Source: Marine Group III euryarchaeote CG-Bathy1 | GTDB lineage: Archaea; Thermoplasmatota; Poseidoniia; MGIII; CG-Epi1 | Assembly: GCA_001875425.1 (NCBI GenBank) | Contig: MIYU01000001.1 | Coordinates: 62,001-126,000, forward strand | Reading direction: 5' to 3' | DNA: 64,000 bases | Shown here: one piece after another, positions 9,512 through 19,481 of the stretch | Layout: every line of letters starts with the position of its first letter | Numbering within the stretch: position 1 is the stretch's first letter | Position numbers and translations under genes: made by a program | The notes under the pieces: model-generated | Seen by the model: the letters and a program-made list of their open reading frames with translations, nothing else | What the model was told of the DNA's origin: nothing | The model's database searches: none

Positions 9512-10558
9512 TTACACTCTACGTTTCAAACTAGCAATAAGGCCAACAGACACGATTGCTAACGCGGTCGAGAATCCTGGAATACCTAGTATTCCTCCTC
9601 CACTTTCTTCGTCTCCAGCACCTCCGCCAGTTCCCGCACCTAAATTAATCAAAGTAGAAGCAGTATCTGATTCATTAGTTGAATACGAAAAAGTTACACT
9701 CGGCGCAGAGTTCACTCCTATCGGCCAAGTTATCTTTTGCCCTGTAATTTGTGAATCACCAACATTGTATTCAGTTCCAGACCCAATAGTCACTCCATCA
9801 TTGGCTTGTGTTACACTATCAACAATCATGTATACAAAATATTCATCTACAGCAGTGTTTAGATTGGTTGACCAAGCCTCTACAATATCAAAAGATACTT
9901 GATTGGAATTATAAGCCCCTCCACCAAAATAAATAGCGTCTGCATCGAATGAAACGCCTGAATCGAAAGTTGCATTATCGTAATATATGTATATTTTAGC
10001 ATAAGCAACGTATTCTACTTTCACAGAGAGAACTTGTCCCGCTACAAACGGCTCCGTAGAGTTAAATCCAGTTGATCCAGTCCATTCACACGGATTTCCT
10101 CTACCTTGTTCACAATTATGTTCATTTTCGTCTTCAAAATGAGCTATATCTTGACCATCAAGCATCAGAGTCCATCTATATTGTACATCTGCATAATAAT
10201 CATCTGAATCATTAGGATCTTGTACCCACCAGATATTGAACTTTGCACTTCCTTCATACGTTGTATCGTATTGTACACCATCCGCTTCCCAGGTTCCTAT
10301 CTCTGTCCATTCTGCAGTTCTTCCTAAATCAAACAGCTCAGAAGTGTATGCTGTTGGCGGCTGTTCTTCTTTAGCCTCTTCTGTCGTAGTTTCCGGTGAA
10401 AAGTCAGGTTTAGTTTTCAAATTTAGATGTACAGTTTGTATTCCACCTTGAAGAGTGGTCTCTTCAGCAGAGACAGTATATCCAAATGGAATCATCATCA
10501 TTCCTAAAACAATCATACAAACAATCGTTTTGTTATATCCTTTCATAACCAACCTCAA
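9512..10558 (-). CDS. Secreted surface protein with PGF-CTERM-like C-terminus (paralog 3)
   Basis: Signal peptide (start may be M5); ILGIPGFSTALAIVSVGLIASLKRRV; YYDNATFDSG; closely related to 7374-8405. Confidence 0.75.
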   Translation of the reverse strand: MRLVMKGYNKTIVCMIVLGMMMIPFGYTVSAEETTLQGGIQTVHLNLKTKPDFSPETTTEEAKEEQPPTAYTSELFDLGRTAEWTEIGTWEADGVQYDTTYEGSAKFNIWWVQDPNDSDDYYADVQYRWTLMLDGQDIAHFEDENEHNCEQGRGNPCEWTGSTGFNSTEPFVAGQVLSVKVEYVAYAKIYIYYDNATFDSGVSFDADAIYFGGGAYNSNQVSFDIVEAWSTNLNTAVDEYFVYMIVDSVTQANDGVTIGSGTEYNVGDSQITGQKITWPIGVNSAPSVTFSYSTNESDTASTLINLGAGTGGGAGDEESGGGILGIPGFSTALAIVSVGLIASLKRRV

Positions 10559-10611
10559 GAAGGTTTCTCATCTCAAGTGAGACGATATATAGTTTTCCCG
10601 ATTAAGAGGTT

Positions 10612-10905
10612 GTGAACGAATTCACTATATCCTCTGAAAGAATAGAACGTTATCTAAAATTAACAGAAAACGCACTCGCTAAAGTTGAGATACTATTTCC
10701 AGAAGATTCTGAAAAAAATGAGATGGCCAATAGAATACTCGAAATGGTCCGCAGTTATCACTCAGATGCTATCTTTTTCCTCAAAGAAGGTAGAGGTGAT
10801 GATGCTTTCGCAGCAATAAATTATGCTCACGGATGGTTAGATGCCGGTGTAAGACTTGAATTACTAGATGGAAAGGGTGATTGGAAACTCTTCACACTAC
10901 CTTAA
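10612..10905 (+). CDS. DUF357-family archaeal protein
   Basis: RYHSDAIFFLKEGRGDDAFAAINYAHGWLDAGVRL-type signature. Confidence 0.8.
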   Translation: MNEFTISSERIERYLKLTENALAKVEILFPEDSEKNEMANRILEMVRSYHSDAIFFLKEGRGDDAFAAINYAHGWLDAGVRLELLDGKGDWKLFTLP

Positions 10906-11138
10906 TTTGCACCAATTCTAATTGATCCATCTCGATAATGTATATGTATATGATTTTTGTGCTTTGCAGCAATATTGCTGAGTGCGTCATACACTATCTC
11001 TTCAGAAATAGATAATTTTTTGGCAGCTTCAGCGGTCGACCACGGTTTTTCTACGAAATCGTCACCACGAATATAGTCGAACACTCTTTTTTCAGTATCT
11101 GTAAGATCTTCGTATGCCATCTTATCTCTTATCCGCAA
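10902..11138 (-). CDS. Small winged-helix-like protein
   Basis: LTDTEKRVFDYIRGDD..STAEAAKKLSISEEIVYDALSNIAAK; real start may be downstream (MAYEDL). Confidence 0.6.
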   Translation of the reverse strand: MRIRDKMAYEDLTDTEKRVFDYIRGDDFVEKPWSTAEAAKKLSISEEIVYDALSNIAAKHKNHIHIHYRDGSIRIGAN

Positions 11139-11159
11139 GCTGCATAAATCTATGCCGGC

Positions 11160-12272
11160 TCATTTAAGATTCTCAGGATTCAATGCTTCTAATTCAGGCA
11201 ATATGAAGATTCCATCTTTTCGAATCATCACGTCATCGAACCATATCTCTCCGCCACCGTAATCTTCTCTCTGTATCAATACCATATCCCAATGTACATC
11301 GGATCGATTTCCGTTATCTGCAATAGTATATGCATTACCGGGAGTGAAATGAAAGCTTCCTGCAATCTTTTCATCGAACAATATATCCTTCATCGGTTTC
11401 ATAATGTATGGATTGAATCCAATAGCGAATTCTCCAATATATCTGGCACCTTCATCACTGTCTAATATCTCATTTAATTTTTCAGTATCGCTTCCAGTTG
11501 CTTCAACCACTTTACCATTTTCGAATACTAGTCGAATGTCACTGAATACAGTTCCATGATACAATGTCTCTGCATTGAATTGTATAACTCCATTTACCGA
11601 ATCCTTTACTGGAGCTGTAAAACACTCTCCATCCGGTATATTTCTATCACCTGCACAAGCTATAGCAGGTATATCTTTGATGGAGAACTTCAAATCGGTT
11701 CCGGGACTTTTGATATGTACTCTGTCTGTTTTTCTCATCATCGCTTCTAAAGGCTCTATCGCTTTGGCCATTTTCGCGTAATCTAGTGTACAAACATCGA
11801 AGTAAAAATCCTCAAAGGCTTCTGTAGACATTTCAGCCTGTTGTGCCATCGATGGCGTCGGCCATCTAAGTACTACCCATTTGGTATTCGTAACACGTTC
11901 TTCTAAATGTACAGGTTGTAACCACTTCGATTGATAATGCGCCATCTTTTCAGAAGGTACATCGCCCATTTCAGCTATATTTCGAGATCCACGAAGTCCT
12001 ATGTATGCATCCATCTTTTTCATTCGGTGCAATTCTGTAGAGGCACAAAGTTCCATATGACTCTCATCTGTATTGACGTACATTTCTCTTAAAATTCGAT
12101 TATTCTTCAAAGTAACTAACGGTACACCTCCAGCTGCACGAGCTGCTCTGATTAATGCTATAATCATCTCTTCCGGCATATCGAACGCTTCAATCAGAAC
12201 ATTCTCTCCATTTTTTAGTTGACAAGAATGATTAATCAAATTATGAGCCAGTTTTTCGTATCTTGAATCCAT
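11160..12272 (-). CDS. M29-family (AmpS-like) aminopeptidase
   Basis: [51 protein letters not shown]. Confidence 0.88.
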   Translation of the reverse strand: MDSRYEKLAHNLINHSCQLKNGENVLIEAFDMPEEMIIALIRAARAAGGVPLVTLKNNRILREMYVNTDESHMELCASTELHRMKKMDAYIGLRGSRNIAEMGDVPSEKMAHYQSKWLQPVHLEERVTNTKWVVLRWPTPSMAQQAEMSTEAFEDFYFDVCTLDYAKMAKAIEPLEAMMRKTDRVHIKSPGTDLKFSIKDIPAIACAGDRNIPDGECFTAPVKDSVNGVIQFNAETLYHGTVFSDIRLVFENGKVVEATGSDTEKLNEILDSDEGARYIGEFAIGFNPYIMKPMKDILFDEKIAGSFHFTPGNAYTIADNGNRSDVHWDMVLIQREDYGGGEIWFDDVMIRKDGIFILPELEALNPENLK

Positions 12273-12274
12273 AT

Positions 12275-13549
12275 TTACTCCAAAAATCTTCTCCCACCCA
12301 TCTCTCCAACCATATCTTCTGCCATCATCTCTCGAACTTTATCCTTTTCGTGCTTAAGCAACCACATCATCTTCACAAGAGCTGTTTCAGGTAGCATGTC
12401 TCCAGTATCAATTACATTTCCTTTTACTAGTTTACGTCCATTACTGTAAACATTCATGTTGATTCCTCCTGCTAAACATTGAGAAGTCATCGCTACAGGT
12501 ATTTTTCCTGCCGTTTTCAGCACCCCTTCTATCATACGCTTACCAACATGTCCTAAACCCGTACCTGCAACAATAACACCTTCCTTTCCGTCTGTAATAC
12601 TCTCCCAATCTTCTAAAGTGATTGCAGGGTGTATCCAAATTAATGCTACATTCTCTTCAAAACCGGATCTAACAGTTGTCTCATTTCCAACTGCCTTGTA
12701 TTGTTGTTTCCAATCTATTTTTTCAGAAATAATCCCAAGAGATTCTTCATTCGGGGTACTAAATGCTGTTCTGGCGGATGTATGTCCCTTTCTCACTCTA
12801 GTTCCTCTCCATATTGCTGAACCGTTATCAGACGTTTCTGAATGCATCACTACACACACTTCACCCACATCTGATAGGGCTGCTTTTGCACTCCCTTCTA
12901 AGTTGTCATGAGCATCCGTCGAAGGTCTATCACTCGATCGCTGACTGCCCGTTAATATTACTGGATGTGATATGTTCTCTAATTGAAACGCAAGAGCAGA
13001 AGCAGTATACGCCATAGTATCTGTTCCATGCGCTACAACAACTCCCTCTTTTCGTTCATTATGTATTTCAGCTATTCTTTCAGCAATAAGTGTCCATTCC
13101 GCAGGCCCCATATCTTCTGAAGCAACAGACAATATCGCTTCAGCATTCACATTAGCAATATTTCTAATGCCTTCCGACGACTCTATTATCTCTTCAGCAG
13201 TTTTAGCTGGGTGGACTGCACCAGTACTGTAATCAACATGCGAGGCGATGGTTCCACCAGTGCCTAATATGGTAATTCCAGGTAATTTCTCATCCCTTTT
13301 CTGTTCCGTTTTTCCTTTCTTTGGACTTTCTCCCCTCGACAACATTTCAACTTCTGCATCCTCGACAGTTATGCCTATATTGTATCCATTATCTAATTTC
13401 AAAACCAATATATCTTCTTTAGAAAAACTATGACGAGGCATCACCACTCCTTCAAATTTTCTGCCGTTACTATCTATTCTCACACGGTCATAAACATCAA
13501 TTTTGTTTTCATCAAGAAACTTCTGTGAGCTTATAACCATGAAAACCAC
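12275..13549 (-). CDS. gatD: Glutamyl-tRNA(Gln) amidotransferase subunit D
   Basis: [45 protein letters not shown]; GatD N-terminal domain. Confidence 0.95.
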   Translation of the reverse strand: MVFMVISSQKFLDENKIDVYDRVRIDSNGRKFEGVVMPRHSFSKEDILVLKLDNGYNIGITVEDAEVEMLSRGESPKKGKTEQKRDEKLPGITILGTGGTIASHVDYSTGAVHPAKTAEEIIESSEGIRNIANVNAEAILSVASEDMGPAEWTLIAERIAEIHNERKEGVVVAHGTDTMAYTASALAFQLENISHPVILTGSQRSSDRPSTDAHDNLEGSAKAALSDVGEVCVVMHSETSDNGSAIWRGTRVRKGHTSARTAFSTPNEESLGIISEKIDWKQQYKAVGNETTVRSGFEENVALIWIHPAITLEDWESITDGKEGVIVAGTGLGHVGKRMIEGVLKTAGKIPVAMTSQCLAGGINMNVYSNGRKLVKGNVIDTGDMLPETALVKMMWLLKHEKDKVREMMAEDMVGEMGGRRFLE

Positions 13550-13590
13550 ATTAAGGACAGATTTATTACAATCACCCCTCTACAGTCTTA

Positions 13591-14649
13591 ATGGTTTCAG
13601 TTCGAAAAGGCTTAGGAAAATTAGTCAAAAGCATCAAAAATATCGGTAGTGATGCAGCTGATTATTCTGCAAGAAAGCAATTCGATAGAAGCTTAAGCAA
13701 GATTACATCAGGTTCCGACGAAGATAGAGTAACTGCCATAAAAACATTAGTTGCTCAAGTCAAGGCAGACCCTACACTAGCCGAACAAGTTGTTGATAAT
13801 TTAATTTCTAGTCTAAACAGCCAACCTCCCGATTCCCAATTAGCAACTCTAGATGCTCTTCTCTCTCTACGTCAAGAAGCTACTAATCGTAAGAAAGAAA
13901 TAGTCGAAGCTCTAAAATCAACATTTACAAGTCCTCATCCAAAAGTACGTGTTAATACTGCTAAACTATGGATTAAACTCTCTATATCTTCATCAGATTC
14001 ACTTTCGCCAATTATGTCCAATCTTTTCAATTTAGTTCTAGATGATGATAAAGATGTAAGGTACGGTGCTGCAGATGCACTAAAACCAGTTTTAGTAAAA
14101 CAAACTAAACTCTCTTTACCACACTTGAAAAAAATATTGACTAATGATGATTGGAGAATTCGGTATCACGGTATCATAATGGCCATATTCTTAGTTCGAA
14201 AGAATTCTAAAGTTTCAAAATACATTTCAAAAGAAGCTACTAGTTCGGTTGTTTTTCATAGAAGAGTGAGTGAAAAGGCTACAGAGTTAGTAGGCCTTAT
14301 TGGTAAAATAGATCCACATTTAGTTTCAGATTCATTTCCTTATCTGAAAGAAGGGTTGCACAGCAACAATCCGGAATTATGCAAAGCATCTGCTAAGGCC
14401 GTGGGCCGTATAGCTTCAAATGATGCAGATTTAGTTATTTCCCTTATTCCCGACTTAGCAAGCGCATTAGAGAGTAGTAATTGGTGGGTTCATGAACAGG
14501 TTTTGAGAACTATGGGTGTTATAGGTGCACAGCGTATTGATGTGATTGAACCTTATATTGGATTAATAGAGAATCGCGTCGCCACTGGCGGTGAAGCTAA
14601 AATCCGAAAAGCTGCCGAATGGGCTTTGAAAAATATAGGGGTCCATTAA
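13591..14649 (+). CDS. HEAT-repeat protein
   Basis: Repeated helical units with DDDKDVRYGAADAL / NDDWRIRYHGI. Confidence 0.75.
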   Translation: MVSVRKGLGKLVKSIKNIGSDAADYSARKQFDRSLSKITSGSDEDRVTAIKTLVAQVKADPTLAEQVVDNLISSLNSQPPDSQLATLDALLSLRQEATNRKKEIVEALKSTFTSPHPKVRVNTAKLWIKLSISSSDSLSPIMSNLFNLVLDDDKDVRYGAADALKPVLVKQTKLSLPHLKKILTNDDWRIRYHGIIMAIFLVRKNSKVSKYISKEATSSVVFHRRVSEKATELVGLIGKIDPHLVSDSFPYLKEGLHSNNPELCKASAKAVGRIASNDADLVISLIPDLASALESSNWWVHEQVLRTMGVIGAQRIDVIEPYIGLIENRVATGGEAKIRKAAEWALKNIGVH

Positions 14650-15236
14650 TGCCAGGTCAAGGTCGTCAAGGTCCTGATTCATTTCAAAGACTAGCTCGTA
14701 GAGAAGGTTATCGCGCAAGGTCGTCCTATAAACTTTTAGATATCGATAAGAGAACGAAACTCTTCAAGAAAGGGTTTACTGTTTTAGATTTAGGGGCTGC
14801 ACCAGGAGGGTGGACTCAGGTTGCATTAGAAAAAATAGGAGAAAGTGGCAAAGTATTCGCGGTAGATTTGTTGCGCATGGCTCCCATTGAAGGTGCTACA
14901 ATTCTTCAAGGTGATATTTTGAATTCAGATTTCAGAAAAACTATCTTAGAAACTACAGGTTCGGTCGACGTCGTTATTTCAGATATAAGTCCAAATCTTT
15001 CAGGAAACTATTCTGTAGATCAAGCAAGAAGTGTAGAACTCTCACAAATGGCCCTCAATCTCTCAGTTGAAATGAAAGCCAAATCATTTGTTACTAAGGT
15101 TTTCCAAGGAGAAGATTTTTCAGATTTCAAAAAAGAAGTTAATACTCATTTCAAATCAGTAAGAGTGCTCTCTCCTCTCGCTTCTAGAAAGACATCAAGT
15201 GAAATTTACGTTATAGCTAAAAATAGAAAAGTATGA
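14649..15236 (+). CDS. rlmE: 23S rRNA (uridine-2'-O) methyltransferase RlmE/FtsJ
   Basis: ARREGYRARSSYKLLDID, VLDLGAAPGGWTQVAL; ATG at 14649 overlaps the upstream TAA. Confidence 0.93.
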   Translation: MPGQGRQGPDSFQRLARREGYRARSSYKLLDIDKRTKLFKKGFTVLDLGAAPGGWTQVALEKIGESGKVFAVDLLRMAPIEGATILQGDILNSDFRKTILETTGSVDVVISDISPNLSGNYSVDQARSVELSQMALNLSVEMKAKSFVTKVFQGEDFSDFKKEVNTHFKSVRVLSPLASRKTSSEIYVIAKNRKV

Positions 15237-15901
15237 GATTAGGCGTTCTTTTTTCAGGAGGAAAGGATTCTTGCTATGCAATCGAACTAGCTTCAGAAGA
15301 ACATGAAATATCATGTTTAATAACTGTGAATTCAGACAACAAAGACAGTTACATGTTCCACACTCCTGCTATAGAGTGGACAAAAATTCAAGCAGAATCC
15401 ATGGGAATACCACATCTCTTTGGCCGAACGCCAGGCGTCGAAGAAGATGAGTTAAAAGATTTAAAAATTCTAATCAAAAAAGCCGTTTCAGATTACGGTA
15501 TCGAAGGGATAGTCACAGGGGCCATTGCTTCGGTTTATCAATCAACAAGAATACAGAAAATCTGTGCAGATCTAAATCTCTGGTGTTTTAACCCACTTTG
15601 GCAAAGTTCTCAGACCGAATTACTTCTCAATTTGATTTCTGGAGGTTATGAAATATGCATAACTGCTGTTGCTGCAGACTATCTAGATGAATCTTGGCTA
15701 GGAAAACACATAACAGTTGAAACAATTTCAGAGTTGTTGGTTTTAGCTAACAAGCATAAGATAAATCCTGCTGGCGAAGGCGGCGAATTTGAAACCTTTG
15801 TTTTGAACTCTCCATTATTTAAGAAAAAATTGTCGATAACTGATTCACTTCGGCATTTTTCTCGAGATTCTGGCAGATTGGAGATAAGGGGGGTTGATTA
15901 A
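15233..15901 (+). CDS. Diphthine--ammonia ligase (Dph6-type ATP pyrophosphatase)
   Basis: LFSGGKDSCYAIELA, EGIVTGAIASVYQSTRIQKIC, NPAGEGGEFETFVL. Confidence 0.9.
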   Translation: MRLGVLFSGGKDSCYAIELASEEHEISCLITVNSDNKDSYMFHTPAIEWTKIQAESMGIPHLFGRTPGVEEDELKDLKILIKKAVSDYGIEGIVTGAIASVYQSTRIQKICADLNLWCFNPLWQSSQTELLLNLISGGYEICITAVAADYLDESWLGKHITVETISELLVLANKHKINPAGEGGEFETFVLNSPLFKKKLSITDSLRHFSRDSGRLEIRGVD

Positions 15902-15903
15902 TT

Positions 15904-16449
15904 TTGATTATTTCTATTATCAGCACATGTAGTGAGAAATTAAGTGAAAGAGAATTCGTAGATCCTATTATCAATCTCGTAGAAAATATTTCAACTACAA
16001 CTATCATTAATTATTTTCATTATACTGATTTAGACCAATCTTCAATTTTAAATTCTGATAGAATAATAATTTGCGGGACTTCACTTCAAGATGATAAATA
16101 TCTCAATAATATAGATAATTTTCAATTTATCACATCTTCTAAAATTCCAACATTAGGTATTTGCTCCGGTTTACAAGTTATTTCTCTTCTGGGTGGTTGT
16201 AATATAGTAAATAATAGAGAAATAGGTATGATTGAAGTAACGACGTTATTAGAAAATAAACTCTCCAAAGGCCACTTTCAAGCATTCTCACTACATAATT
16301 TCAGTATTTCAGAAAATTCTACGCTAAAAATATTAGCATCTTCTACTCATTCACCTCAAATAATTAAATTAGATAATATTCCAATGTATGGCGTTTCTTT
16401 TCATCCAGAAGTTCGCAATGAAGAAATAATTTCTAATTTTCTCGACTAA
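15904..16449 (+). CDS. Class I glutamine amidotransferase (GMP synthase subunit A-like)
   Basis: TLGICSGLQVISLLGG nucleophile elbow, SFHPEV. Confidence 0.8.
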   Translation: MIISIISTCSEKLSEREFVDPIINLVENISTTTIINYFHYTDLDQSSILNSDRIIICGTSLQDDKYLNNIDNFQFITSSKIPTLGICSGLQVISLLGGCNIVNNREIGMIEVTTLLENKLSKGHFQAFSLHNFSISENSTLKILASSTHSPQIIKLDNIPMYGVSFHPEVRNEEIISNFLD

Positions 16450-17225
16450 TTCGTCTTTAAATTTTGAAGTAGATTTTTAGCTGTTTTAGGCGTAAAACCG
16501 CTTACTTTAGCCAATTTCTCAACATCCATTTCTTTTAAATCATCTAGATTACGAATACCGGAATCGTATATCTTTTCTGCTTTAACTTTTCCAAGCCCTT
16601 TGATCTTAGAAGCCTGCTTTACAAACATATCCTTAGTTAATCGGCCATCAGCATCTGCTGCATCTTCAGAAAAGTTTCCTTCTTGAATATCTCGCCAATC
16701 TTTACTAATTGTGGCTATTTCTTCAAGGCTACTCACATGCAAGTTAAACCATTCATCTCTGGCTCTTATGGCTGCTTTTGCAAAATTAAGCTCATCTTCC
16801 ATATCTTGAGATATACTTAGTAATCTTTCATACTTATCTGCTTGACCCTTAACAGTATCTTCAAAATCTTTTACTTTAGGTTCATATTCAGAGGATATCT
16901 TAGTCTGTTGCTGTATCTTTACTTCGAAATTTCTTAGTTTATTGTCTCTATCTTGAAGTAGCTCTTCCAATGAATTTATCATTGTTTTTTTGGTATCTAC
17001 TTCAGTCTCTAATTTCGATATTCTATCTAACGACGCATTCAGGTCCTTTTCTTGTTGCTCATAAGCATCCCACAACTTTTCCAATCTCTCTTGTTCATGC
17101 GCCAATCCTCGTTCTAATTGAGTTATCTTTAAATCTGAATCTTCTTCCACAGGCTTTCCTCCTATTTGTTTATCAGGCCTCCCGATAAATAAACTACCTC
17201 TTGTTAGGTATCTATGAAGTTTCAC
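16446..17225 (-). CDS. Coiled-coil protein with C-terminal helix-hairpin-helix
   Basis: Long heptad-rich region; KIKGLGKVKAEKIYDSGIRNLDDLKEMDVEKLAKVSGFTPKTAKNL; true start may be GTG near 17150. Confidence 0.7.
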   Translation of the reverse strand: MKLHRYLTRGSLFIGRPDKQIGGKPVEEDSDLKITQLERGLAHEQERLEKLWDAYEQQEKDLNASLDRISKLETEVDTKKTMINSLEELLQDRDNKLRNFEVKIQQQTKISSEYEPKVKDFEDTVKGQADKYERLLSISQDMEDELNFAKAAIRARDEWFNLHVSSLEEIATISKDWRDIQEGNFSEDAADADGRLTKDMFVKQASKIKGLGKVKAEKIYDSGIRNLDDLKEMDVEKLAKVSGFTPKTAKNLLQNLKTN

Positions 17226-17684
17226 ACCGGTTGCGGCAAAGTATCATCTAAATCTCATCAAAAATTACTGTCATTATTGGATGAAAATTTAGCAATATTC
17301 GACGCGACTGCTGTTTGTGGAGAGTTTCATCTTAATCAGTGTGCATTATTGGCAGCCCAAGCTCATGAAAATGGCTACAATCTTTCAAAAACCAAAAGCT
17401 CAGAAGTCTTACTCTATCTATCAGCTCAGAGACAAGTAACTAAATCTATCAAATACGCAGGCATATCAGAACAAACCTCCACCGTTGCCTGGGTTTCCTT
17501 CAACTCCCCTCCTGATGAATTAAAAACACTAATAATCGAAGATCATTCCGTTATTTCTGAAAATAATTTTAATTATGAGAAATTCGGCCTTTCTAAGAAA
17601 TTAATATCCAGTCTCTCTAAAACAGAATTAACAAAACTAGTAACAACAAAATGTGCAACATTACCAGTTAGACAAAAAAAATAG
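17214..17684 (+). CDS. KEOPS complex subunit Cgi121-like
   Basis: SSEVLLYLSAQRQVTKSIKYAGI motif typical of Cgi121. Confidence 0.75.
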   Translation: MKFHTGCGKVSSKSHQKLLSLLDENLAIFDATAVCGEFHLNQCALLAAQAHENGYNLSKTKSSEVLLYLSAQRQVTKSIKYAGISEQTSTVAWVSFNSPPDELKTLIIEDHSVISENNFNYEKFGLSKKLISSLSKTELTKLVTTKCATLPVRQKK

Positions 17685-17693
17685 TTCCGTAGC

Positions 17694-17721
17694 AGAGGCC
17701 TCAACGTTAGCTGAGACCTCT
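17694..17721. terminator. Stem-loop in convergent intergenic region, candidate terminator / 3'-end element
   Basis: AGAGGCCTCA-ACGTTAGC-TGAGACCTCT, 10-bp stem with one mismatch (wobble in one orientation). Confidence 0.5.
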
Positions 17722-17748
17722 ACCGGTTATCTGTCTTCAACTAAAAAT

Positions 17749-18366
17749 TTAGTCGCCGACTAAGTTGTCCCAAATGGCTATTCCGCCGACAGCTCCTAGA
17801 ACAGGACCAGCGATCGTGTTCCACTCAATGTCGCCAAAGCCAGTACCATCGACGGTTAGGGCAGCATAAAAGTCGCCACCGAAGTCGAGGGCAGGGTTTA
17901 CATCGAATCCTAGAAGTACTACTAGGAATAGTGCGCCACCTGCAGCCCAGCTAGATCCGATATCGAATCCACCTTTGGTTACATTCATGAGAACCATCAT
18001 GAAGAATGCAGTTCCCACAAAGGCAGTTACTATGACTTTTCCATTTCCATCGTCCATGCCGGATACACCGTCATCAGACATTGCAAATGCAGCCACAGTT
18101 GCACCTAAACCTTGACCGATTAGGTACGCTACCGTGTCGTCTTGATCCATATTTCTGGACATATAGTTACCAAGTGTCACGGCAGGGTTGACGTGACATC
18201 CGGAAACCGGCCCGATGACCATCATCAAGCCCATCAGAGCTATACCGAACGCTAAAGCAGTGTTCAGTGCATCTCCTCCATCGGCAACGCTAAGACCTAT
18301 GAAAACCAAGAAAAAGGTTCCTAGGAATTCAGCGCGTACCGCTCTCATATCAGTTTTTTCAAACAT
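17749..18366 (-). CDS. Aquaporin / MIP-family channel
   Basis: AEFLGTFFLVFIG, GCHVNPAVTLG, second motif DVNPALDFGG. Confidence 0.92.
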   Translation of the reverse strand: MFEKTDMRAVRAEFLGTFFLVFIGLSVADGGDALNTALAFGIALMGLMMVIGPVSGCHVNPAVTLGNYMSRNMDQDDTVAYLIGQGLGATVAAFAMSDDGVSGMDDGNGKVIVTAFVGTAFFMMVLMNVTKGGFDIGSSWAAGGALFLVVLLGFDVNPALDFGGDFYAALTVDGTGFGDIEWNTIAGPVLGAVGGIAIWDNLVGD

Positions 18367-18398
18367 TCAATGACACCATCACGTTGGCTTTTGTGGGG

Positions 18399-18405
18399 TA
18401 TATAA
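18399..18405 (-). promoter_or_regulatory. Archaeal TATA box (TTATATA) of the aquaporin gene
   Basis: CCTTATATACCCC on minus strand, about 33-39 nt upstream of the ATG. Confidence 0.55.
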
Positions 18406-18526
18406 GGATTATGGCCTCTTTATTCAGTACTTTAATCTGCTGTCCCACCGAAGATAAAAAAATAATTTTAGTAGTGTATAAACATCATTCCGTCATTTTT
18501 TTCTTTTCACTACTTTTCCGTTTCCG

Positions 18527-19471
18527 CTACACATTTTCTTTTTTCGTATTCAGTACACTTTCAAAAGCATCTCTATCACTAAAAATCATTAATAAAGCTA
18601 CAATAGAAAGAATAGATCCTATCATGAACCCATAACTTAAGATTCCAGTAATGGCTCCTATTGCTGCCATACTAAAATCACTCTTTCTAAGTGCAGCAAT
18701 ACTACCATAAAACGTTATTACCGAAAACAGAATAATCAGTATAGATAATACTAGACTAACTTCTGCCGGATTATCCACTTCAAACGTTTTATCTATATAT
18801 TCACAATTATTGCCACAATCCCCCTCTTCTAAAATAGCGTTCACAACATTAATTCTACCCACTTCCAAGTCAACTCTCTGAGTCTGTTCTTCATAATTTT
18901 CTAAATTAAATATAATTTCCCGTATCCCACTTTCTACATCGTAGATGTAGAATCGTCCCTGTTCATTTGTAGTCCATGTCCAATTTTGACCATCCATTGT
19001 TATTTCTACATCTTTCAACGGATTTCCTTCATCTGTCTGTACTACTCCCTCTAAGTTAACTAAACCAACATCATCCACTATCGTTTCATATTCTGTCCAA
19101 TGCATAAAATAAGTTCCACCTGCAAAAAATCCTAATAATGATACTATTACCAATATAATTCCAGCCCAAGCGGTGTTTCCATCAGGATTCCAAAAGTTGT
19201 TTATCGCGTTTTCATACTCAAAATTTCTCGAAGACGCGCCCTTTCCACCCTTTACAATATTCTTAATCTCACCTATTTTTCCCATTATCTTCTCTTTTTT
19301 CATTTCCTTTTTACTTTCTACAAGCTCCTTTTTTGCTTCTATTTGACCATCCTTGATAGAAAATACGTCTTCACAAGCAGGACATGATATTTTTTCTCCA
19401 AAAGAAGTTTTTATCTTCATAGATTGCCCACAGCTCGGGCAATTCACCATTTTTGATTCAGAAGATGTCAT
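18527..19471 (-). CDS. N-terminal zinc-ribbon membrane protein with carboxypeptidase-regulatory-like ectodomain
   Basis: CPSCGQSMKIKTSFGEKISCPACEDVF; TM segments; LEGVVQTDEGNPLKDVEITMDGQNWTWTTNEQGRFYIYDV. Confidence 0.7.
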   Translation of the reverse strand: MTSSESKMVNCPSCGQSMKIKTSFGEKISCPACEDVFSIKDGQIEAKKELVESKKEMKKEKIMGKIGEIKNIVKGGKGASSRNFEYENAINNFWNPDGNTAWAGIILVIVSLLGFFAGGTYFMHWTEYETIVDDVGLVNLEGVVQTDEGNPLKDVEITMDGQNWTWTTNEQGRFYIYDVESGIREIIFNLENYEEQTQRVDLEVGRINVVNAILEEGDCGNNCEYIDKTFEVDNPAEVSLVLSILIILFSVITFYGSIAALRKSDFSMAAIGAITGILSYGFMIGSILSIVALLMIFSDRDAFESVLNTKKENV

Positions 19472-19481
19472 ATTTTGTTTT

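Noticed and set aside
10561-10612. Short TCTCA-AG-TGAGA inverted repeat upstream of the DUF357 gene
   Set aside because: Only 5-bp arms; too weak to distinguish from chance.
16446-17225. 12-bp overlap of divergent starts (coiled-coil HhH gene versus Cgi121)
   Set aside because: Probably a mis-called upstream start; a GTG near 17150 gives a sensible N-terminus and leaves room for the Cgi121 promoter.
18384-18635. 83-aa plus-strand ORF near the aquaporin promoter
   Set aside because: Phe/Ser-rich, overlaps the 3' end of the opposite gene and promoter; likely spurious.
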